From Scortum barcoo (lineage: Eukaryota > Chordata > Actinopteri > Centrarchiformes > Terapontidae), in the NCBI GenBank assembly GCA_023238725.1, contig CM041540.1, positions 5,152,708 through 5,216,707 on the forward strand: DNA of 64,000 nucleotides, written 5' to 3'. The notes beneath the pieces are model-generated. The model did no database searches, had not been told where the DNA came from, and saw nothing but the letters and a program-made list of their open reading frames with translations. Positions 56,850 through 64,000 of the stretch are shown piece after piece. Position 1 is the stretch's first letter. Each line of letters starts with the position of its first letter. The translations under genes were made by a program, and so were the position numbers.

Positions 56850-58985
56850 TGCATCCATCCATCCATCCATCCAGCCTTCATCCGTTTGAATCCGGGACCG
56901 GGTCGCACTTCATTCCTGGAGGCAGCAGTCTGAGCAGAGATGCCCAGACTTCCCTCACCCCAGACACTTCCTCCAGCTCTTCCGTGGCCGGGGATCCCGA
57001 GGCGTTCCCAGGCCAGCCGAGAGACATAGTCTCTCCAGCGTGTCCTGGGTCTTCCCCGGGGCCTCCTCCCGGTGGGACACGCCTGGAACACCTCCCTAGG
57101 GAGGAGGCGTCCAGGGGGCATCCAAATAGATGCCCAAGCCACCTCAGCTGACTCACTCTCGATGCGGTTGACAGGAGCAGGGCTTCTATTCTGAGCTCCT
57201 CCCGAGTGACCGAGCTTCTCACCCTATCTCTCTAAGGGAGCGCCCAGCCACCCTGCAGTGAGGAAACTCATTTCAGCTGCCGCTTGTATTCCTATTATTA
57301 AAAGCGATCTTGTCCTTTACGGTCATTACCACCAAAGTTCATGACCATAGGTGAGGGTGGGAACGTAGATTGACCGGTAAATCGAGAGCCTTGTTGCCTT
57401 TCGACTCAGCTCCTTCTTCACCACGTGACGGTCCGGTACACCGAACCGCTATTTAAAAACTCACCTTGGACGCTGCACCAATCCGCGATTGTCAATCTCA
57501 CGCAGCTCCATCTTTTGCCCTCACTCATGATACAAGACCTAATGAGATTAACACTTGAACTAACCAGAGTCCACTTGATAAGGCAAAGGACCTTCTCCAC
57601 TTTATTCCCGGATTTTAGGGCACGCCACCTTTCTGTGCTTACGGTCGAGAACCATGGCCTCTGATAATTGGAGGTGCTGACTTCTCAATCCCAGCCGCTT
57701 CACATTACTCGGCTGCATAACCGCTCCAGCACATGCTGAAGGTCCTCAGAACGTGTGATGAAGCCAACAGGAACTTAACTTTATTTATTGGACATCTGCA
57801 AAAAGCAGAGATGAATTATCCTGTGGTTCCCAAACCGGACTCCCTAAATCCGGCCCCTGGCTTACGCCTTGAGAAATCCTGTCCATAAAGATTATGAACA
57901 GGACCTTGATGGTGACAAAGGGCAGCCCTGCCGGAGTCTCAACATGTTACTGGGTTTAACAGGTCTGACTTACTGCCGGCAATGCGAACCAAGCTCCTGC
58001 TCCGGTTTACAACAGAAGTCATTACAGAGACCGAACAGCCCTTAGCAAAGGCCCCCGGACCCCAGTACGGCATTTAAAGAGCACTCCCCAACAGAATTCA
58101 GTTAAATTCTCACGAGGGACACGGTTTAATGCCTTCTCCAGATCCACAAAGCACATGTGGACTGGTTTTTGGGCAAACTCCTACTGTATAACCCTCAAGC
58201 ACCCTGGATTTGATGAGGTATAGAAGAATGGTCCAGTGTTCCACGACCAGGACGAATTAACCGCATGGTGCTTCCTCCTGAATCCGAGGGTTCTTATACT
58301 TTTATTCGGCCGAACGTTCTCCTCTCCAGTACCACATGGCGTTAAGGACCTTCCCTGGGGAGGCTGAGAAGTGTGTGATCCCCCTGTAGTTGGAACACAC
58401 TCTCCGGTCCCCCTTTTTAAAAAGAGGGACGGTTGTTCACCACCCCAGTTTGCCACTCCAGAGGCACCTGTCCCCAACCTCCATGCAATGTTGCAGAGGC
58501 GTGTCAGCCAAGACAGCCCCACAGAGCATCCAGAGACTTTGAGGTACTCAGGGCAGAGATCTCATCCACCCCCGGCGCCTTGCCACCGAGGAAGCTTGCG
58601 AACTTGAGGCCTCAGTGACTTTGGCTTGCCTGCAGTGATGGAGCGAGTCCACCTCAGAGGATCAAACCCAGCCTCTGCTTCCTCACTGGAAGGCAGGTCG
58701 GTGGGATTGAGGAGATCCCTCGAAGTATTTCTTCCACCGTCCGACAATGTCTCCTCAGTTGAGGTCAACAGCTGAACCTGTCCACCCGCACTGTAAACAG
58801 TGTTGCCTCTGCAGAGTACTGCTTCCCTCTTCTGACGGACAGCCGAAGCACCGGTTTGCCAGAATCTCTTCGAATATGGCGTGACCGATAAGATCCTCCT
58901 CCATGGCCTCACCGATACTTGGGCCTCCCAGACCCGAGTTTTTGCCTCCACAGGACCGGTCTGAGGAGACTGTTGATGGGCTTGC
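56850..58985 (-). mobile_element. Non-LTR retrotransposon (LINE) ORF2 remnant, interleaved with amdhd1 sequence
   Basis: On the minus strand it encodes pieces of a LINE polymerase: T-R-V-W-E near 58935, F-W-Q-T near 58860, L-L-N-P-T-D near 58710, G-L-S-W-L-T-R-L-C-N-I-A-W-R near 58500 and, at the 3' end, R-P-R-T-R-W-R-D-Y-V-S-R-L-A-W-E-R-L-G-I near 57020. These are known from common fish LINEs of the CR1/L2/Rex type; I cannot fix the clade. Stops and shifts are frequent. The 3' end borders a CATC tetranucleotide run (56852-56872). amdhd1 intron and exon blocks are threaded through it. Confidence 0.7.
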
Positions 58986-59610
58986 TCTGGCCTGCCGGCG
59001 GTATGCACCTCATATTTTATAAATTGAGTATGTGTTTTTTGCAAAATGCAAGTAAAAATCCTGTATTTAAACCTCTACCAGTGTACTAATGTTAACCTGC
59101 AGAAATATCAGCAGAATTGTACTTCAAGTATCAAATGTAAAAGTACTCGAGGGATTATGCAGCTCCGAGGAAATGGTGCCTGTTAGTGTTGAATATTACA
59201 CATTATATTATTCCCTCCGGATTATTATTCCTGATGCATTCGTCCATGTGTAGTAGTAGTGTTGAAATACTTTTTAAAAATCACTTGTTTTGTATGTGAA
59301 TATACATTTTTAAAATGAAGTAAAAGTACAGTATTTCTCTCTTAGATGTAGATGAGGATTGTGAAGTAGGATAAAATTAAAAAGAAAAGTATCTCAAACT
59401 TGTGCTTAAGTTCAGCACTTGAGTAAATGTACTTTCCACCACTGGCAGCCAGTTGGCTCATCTTAGCATAAATACTGGAAAATGGGGATGCATTTCCAAA
59501 AACATTAAAGTATTCCCTTAAAATCTCAGCTGACTACACACCACAGTGTATCAGCATCCTTAGCAGTGCCTTCATCGATCTGAATCAGTGAGCAGGAGCT
59601 TGTTTTCTGG

Positions 59611-59716
59611 TTATAAGTCCATAGTTTTGTCATTATCAAACACGATGCTGCCTTTGATGACGACGTACAGGATGAGCTCCTGGTGTCCTCCGAGCTGGTA
59701 GATCAGATGCTCCCAT
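59611..59716 (-). CDS. amdhd1: amdhd1 last exon, unit VIII
   Basis: Intact 106-base terminal exon with acceptor and TAA stop, matching 1727-1832. The following intron sequence resembles 1833-2150 and leads to the TRIM 3' flank of unit IX. Confidence 0.8.
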
Positions 59717-61091
59717 CTGCAACAAAACGTGGAGAAGAAGGTCTGTTTCACACACAAATGCTTCATTCAAACAAGCAAGACAATTATCAGTCAAAACTAA
59801 AGGTGTGTCATTTGTAAAAGTATTGTTTCAAGGATAAACATCAATCCATAAATACTAATAATTCGACTTATAATTAAACTTTTATTTTAGTCCGACTTCA
59901 GTCAAACCAGTTGATTTTGAATGGCATATTATATCATTTCCACACAGCTTTTTGAAAACTTATTATTAAGCACATCTCATCTCTTATCCAACCTGTATCA
60001 ATGACGGACTGACCTTCGTGAACACTGAGGAGTTTTGTGTTATAATACTAAAATACTCACTAACACTAATTAGAGCAAACACATTCCCCTTTTTATATTT
60101 TCATCTATTTTACTGAAGTTATTGTTATACATATTGTTCAGTTATCCTGTTTACATGAAGAAGAGAGAAGTTTAAAGATTTTACAGTGTGTAAGAAAACT
60201 CTGGAAATGATGGATGAAAACTCTAAAATACTCTGGAAAGTATTTTATTCTTCAAGATCAAGTCAAGTGAAAACCTGAATGTCAGGAATGAACTGAACTT
60301 ACAGAGAAGAGTAAATGTACCAAGTTAAAACTACAGCGAAAGCCACACATGCAACCAAGTGAGAAATATGATTAAAAAATATTGAGACCAAAGATTTCCA
60401 GATTATATGTGATCCCTCCGACCTTTGGACTCTTTGAGCTTTTACCCACAGGGGGGCGCTATAGACTAGTAAGAGACACAACAAATGTGTGTAAAGCAAG
60501 TCCTATTTGATAAATGCAAAACCAACTCAGGATTTCATTTCTCCAAATTTTATTTAAGATGTTTTTTTTTTTTTTTTGAGTTCATGAAACTTTTTAGAGA
60601 TTTGTAGCTCTCACAGGACAAACATATGATGATGTTATAGATAAAAATATATTGCTGTAGATTGAAACTACCAAACAGTGAAATCATCTATATTAAAATC
60701 AACAGAACAATAAATGAAATGAAGAAAAGATGATCTCCTGTGTGTCAGGACTCAAAACTTCTTCATAAGAAAACTTGACTAAATGAATTCTGACTATTTT
60801 CCCAGATTTTAAAGACGGTGTGATGAAATCCTCTTTACTGACTAACTACACAAATGAAAAAAGCGACAAGTGAAAGAAAACATGAACTTTGAGATGTTTC
60901 TGAGGGAAAGCTGTCTCAGTTATACTCTCATATCTCTCATCAAATTAATAGTTTCTCCATCAGCTTTGTATGACACCCTGTAATGAAGACAAGAAGAAAA
61001 TACTTTGTTCATGTTTGTTCATTCATCATTAAACCTCCAGTTTGTCCACACATCCCATCAGTAAAGTCTGTTCAATGTTAATACAGATTTC

Positions 61092-61097
61092 TTTATT
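61092..61097 (-). terminator. Possible polyadenylation signal for TRIM7
   Basis: AATAAA on the minus strand about 390 bases beyond the TRIM7 stop, in a stretch of about 25 bases that the other TRIM 3' flanks lack (they read a run of T instead). It could be the ancestral mRNA end signal. Confidence 0.35.
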
Positions 61098-61484
61098 TAC
61101 AAACATACAAAATGTACAAAATATCTACGATAAAGGAAGGTCTGGTGGTTTCTCTCTTTAAGTCTCATGCAACAGAAGAGGAAACAACAACATACAAATA
61201 CATCGATACAAATATCCAACAAATACGTGAGCACAGAGAAAAGTCAGTTCAGGGAAACAAAACTCCTCCTGAGCATTGAGAGCCTCCGTGGATAAACAGA
61301 CACAGGAAGGACCTAAAGACGCTCAAACATTTACAGAACAGCTAATGAGAAGATGTCCCATAATGTTTGATTGACAGCTGAAGAAATGCCACAACAATCA
61401 GCTCTCAGCAACAAACATGAAAACAAAATGAGTTTAAGACCTAAAACACAGAATTTAACCCGCTGACCATTAAATGACTTCTGA

Positions 61485-63162
61485 CTATTTCACTTTAATG
61501 AACTCAGCTGTGTCTCCCCAAATGTAAAAACCAAGTCCAGTGTGGAGAGGCTGAGTGAACGTGGTCTGGACTCTGTGGAGGAGAGTCATGGTTTCAGAGA
61601 TGCTGTAGAAGGACAGAATACCTTCACTGTGATCCAGGTACACTCCTACTCTGGAGGACTGAGGACATGAGACAGGAGTTTGGACATTGTTGTGCCAAAA
61701 GTTATAACTGTTTGTGTCACAAACTAATGCCCAAGAATCATTATTGACTCCAAATCTAACTTCATTCCACTCTCCTGTCCTGCTGATATCCTTGTATGCA
61801 ACTGCTATAAAAAACTCTCCCTCCTCTCCACTCCACCTCCCAGTAACAACGTCCAGTCAGACTCTCTCTACTCAGGACCTGAAAACATGTAGTGAATCTG
61901 TCTCTGTGACTAGAATAAGACTGTTGTTGACTCATTACCTTTGCTTTTCTGTTCCCCTCAGATAATAATAGCCATGTGTTTGCTGTGTTTGGATCCAGTG
62001 TGATTTCACGTGAATATTTTAAGAACTCAACACTGGTCTTGGGTTGTGAATCTGACAGTAAAACTTCCTCTTCAGTCACTGTCAGGTGAGATGTTTGTCC
62101 ACTTCTCTCTCAGAACGTCCTGTAGTTTATCTCTGACTTTTGACACAGCCGCTGTCACTTCCTCAAAGTATCTGAGAGGACGGATCTTGGATGCTGGATG
62201 AGTCTGTAGACTGACTGAGTGCTGACAGTGAGGGGTAGCTTGTGTAGAAACTGGTTGTGATCCTCTGTTTGTGAGAGCTGCTTCAGATCAGCGTCTTTCC
62301 TCTTCAGCTCAGTGATCTCCTGCTCCAGCTTCTCCTGAAGCTCTTTGACTCGACTCACTTCAGTTTCCTGCTGGGATCTGAGCTGCTGCTTCACATCAGA
62401 GCTTCTTTTCTGGATGAGGCGGATCAGCTGGCTGAAGATCTTCTTGCTGTCCTCCACTGCTTTATCAGCAGAGCGATTGATGTCCTCCACCTGCCTGCTG
62501 AAGCTCCTTCACATCTTTCTCTCTGTCCTGGATTCTCTGCTGGATGTTTTGTCGACTCACCTCGAGCTCTCTTCTGCCTCTCAGTCCTTTCTGCTGCAGC
62601 TGAGACTGTGTCGTGGCCTTTATGTTCATCCATGGAGCAGAGATAACAGATACACTTCTGATCAGTGCGGCAGAAAATCTTCATCACCTCATCATGACGA
62701 GAGCAGATGTTCTCCTGGAGCTTCTTGGAGGGGTCCACCAGCTTGTGGTTTTCAAATAATTCATAATGATGCTGCAGGTGTTTGTCACAGTAAGAGGCCA
62801 GACATACCAGACAGGACTTGAGGGCTTTCAGTTTTCTCCCAGTGCAGAAATCACAGGCCACATCTTCAGGTCCAGCATAGCAGTGATCAGCAGGAGCAGC
62901 CTTGGAGTCCAATCTTCTTTCAGTTCCTCCACCAAAGCTGCTAACATGGTGTTTTTCAGCAGCACAGGCCTCGGTGTGAAGGTCTGTCCTACACTGAGGG
63001 CAGCTGTAGATCCTCTTCTCATCCTCTTCATCCCAGAAACCTTTAATACAGTTCATGCAGTAGCTGTGTCCACAGGGAAATAGTCACCGGATCCTTCAGT
63101 AGATCCAGACAGATGGAACAAGAGAAGGTTTCTCGGTTCAGCTGAACTCCTTTCTGCGCCAT
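61485..63162 (-). pseudogene. TRIM7: RING/B-box/coiled-coil/PRY-SPRY E3 ligase, most continuous copy
   Basis: ATG 63162 to stop 61485. It has the longest open TRIM stretch in the window (63056-62424): end of RING, both B-boxes with an unbroken A-S-Y-C-D-K-H-L-Q, and C-S-R-H-D-E-V-M-K-I-F-C ... C-Y-L-C-S-M-D-E-H-K-G-H-D-T. The coiled coil is open from 62490 to 62155, and linker plus first half of SPRY from 62079 to 61762. Breaks: RING (ATTTCCCTG), three small insertions in the RING to B-box part that together restore frame, a missing base after T-E-R-Q near 62585, the Q-Q-Q/E-V site near 62492, 62186-62192 (K/Q) and within SPRY near 61760. One GGAAGTGAAA site lies 43-52 bases upstream. Confidence 0.87.
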
Positions 63163-63204
63163 TTCAACTCTCCGTCACAGTGATTGTGTTAGTGTCACTT
63201 CTAA

Positions 63205-63214
63205 GGAAGTGAAA
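63205..63214 (+). promoter_or_regulatory. GGAAGTGAAA ETS/IRF-like site upstream of TRIM7
   Basis: A match to the GGAANNGAAA composite pattern 43-52 bases upstream of the TRIM7 ATG, at the same place as one of the two sites before TRIM2. Inferred from motif and position only. Confidence 0.35.
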
Positions 63215-63951
63215 CCAATTTGTGCTCTGATCTGAACAACATGTGTCTCTGCAGTGAACGGGGCCTGTCAGCTCCCGGACGTCACCACATGTTGGTCCCA
63301 CCCATCTTCAGACTGTAGATCTGAAGAGGGAGGGAACAAGGAAATCTATGGAGAGAGTGGAGCTGCTGTGTTTGAGAGCAGGAAGAAGAGGGAGGGCGTG
63401 TCGAAGCTGTGAATCCAGGAAGAAGAGCAGCACTGTGATTTTAAACTCATTTTTCTCATTTACATTGAAGCTTCAGTTAAAACCTGCGGCACATTTAATA
63501 AAAACATCAAGTTTGTAGTTGTGAAATACATCTTGGCTCCTCGGGATTCATATTTCTCTCACACTTTCTCAAATTTTGCCCACTTTTCTTTTACTGGTTT
63601 AAAAACAGCTGACTGACAACAGGGAGTCATCAAACCAAACTGTCATAAAATATTTAAATACCTGTATTACAATTTTTTCTCAAATTGAGTGACCTACTTT
63701 GAAACATTTTTGACAAAATTGTTCAATCTCAGAACATCATCCTGAGCCAAACAGCATTTAAAGCTTCAGACGGTTGAAACAAACATCATAAAACAAGTTA
63801 TTAGTTGCAGCCAGATCAGATTATTTTAAAGTGATTAAAGATTTACTGCTACCTGAACTTCAGCAGGAGGATGTGTTGAGTCAAATGAAACCAGAAGATT
63901 TTTGTAAAAACATGGCTGATTGAGGCGGATTTGATGTTGAAATAAAGCAGG

Positions 63952-64000
63952 ACTCCCTCTTTGAACTGCCACCTTACTGTGGTGGAGGGGTTTGTGTGCA
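63952..64000. repeat. Start of another dispersed repeat at right edge
   Basis: Unit sequence stops after GAAATAAAGCAGGA, and CTCCCTCTTTGAACTGCCAC...GTGGTGGAGGGGTTTGTGTG follows. The latter resembles the beginning of a very common fish interspersed repeat. It is cut by the window edge, so the family is not certain. Confidence 0.4.

Larger units (their letters stand above)
52166..59990. repeat. Array unit VIII: TRIM6 3' half, then braided sequence, then last exon
   Basis: TRIM 3' flank (52166-53162), TRIM6 PRY/SPRY (53163-53950), a region where TRIM pieces alternate with unrelated sequence (53950-55420), unrecognised sequence (55420-56220), M-type flank (56220-56560), amdhd1 intron and LINE braid (56570-59260), and a normal flank with last exon (59260-59990). 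It should be treated as unreliable from 53.95 to 59.26 kb. Confidence 0.7.
59991..63951. repeat. Array unit IX: 3' flank, TRIM7, 5' spacer
   Basis: TRIM 3' flank (59991-61484), TRIM7 (61485-63162), and the second-type 5' spacer (63163-63951) shared with TRIM5. The match to 45.55 kb ends at 63951, where a different repeat begins. No amdhd1 block is reached. Confidence 0.8.

Noticed and set aside
56696..57222. Overlapping frames rich in P, G and R on both strands
   Set aside because: The minus-strand frame is the 3' end of a LINE polymerase; the plus-strand frame is its shadow.

Overview
The window is teleost fish nuclear DNA; the proteins and transposons fit a spiny-rayed fish, but I cannot name the species. 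Evidence: intron-containing vertebrate amdhd1 exons with GT/AG splice sites, fish-type TRIM (RING, B-box, coiled coil, PRY/SPRY) genes, a Tc1-like DD34E transposon, a Ty3/gypsy retrotransposon, a fish LINE and a long GT microsatellite. A 500-base run of N lies at 26986-27485. All real genes read on the minus strand.

Layout: this is a tandem array of a composite unit of about 7-8 kb, with about nine partial units. The full unit, in minus-strand order, holds amdhd1 exons 2 to 8, then a single-exon TRIM gene, then the amdhd1 last exon, so the TRIM gene sits in the last amdhd1 intron on the same strand. Seven TRIM copies are visible (ending at 3172, 10815, 25616, 27941, 43017, 53163 and 61485), three amdhd1 exon 2-8 blocks (6071-9306, 13863-17063, 31021-34235) and five last exons (1727, 23736, 41128, 51739, 59611). 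Units III (17.1-24.2 kb) and VI (34.3-41.6 kb) have lost the TRIM gene by the same deletion and both carry the same Tc1 insertion. Unit VII carries a Ty3/gypsy element (46.4-50.75 kb) that lacks its 3' end, and the left edge of the window (1-739) is the 5' end of a second copy of it. The 54-59.3 kb part of unit VIII is a braid of two sequences.

Main reading: no TRIM or amdhd1 copy is open from end to end, but many frameshifts look like consensus errors and not decay. At several sites one copy has base X, another has base Y, and a third has X and Y side by side as a one-base insertion. On a larger scale, at 56.5-59.3 kb an amdhd1 block is interleaved in order with a LINE. Both patterns suggest that reads of different haplotypes or paralogs were merged. 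Some TRIM copies may therefore be intact in the living genome.

Roles: the TRIMs would be RING E3 ubiquitin ligases of the fish TRIM expansion, which is tied to innate immunity; two copies carry an ETS/IRF-like GGAAGTGAAA site just upstream of the start. The amdhd1 copies (imidazolonepropionase, histidine breakdown) lack exon 1 in every unit and look like passengers of the amplification. I did not find an unmistakably new biological system; the composite array and the merged-consensus signature are the most noteworthy signals.
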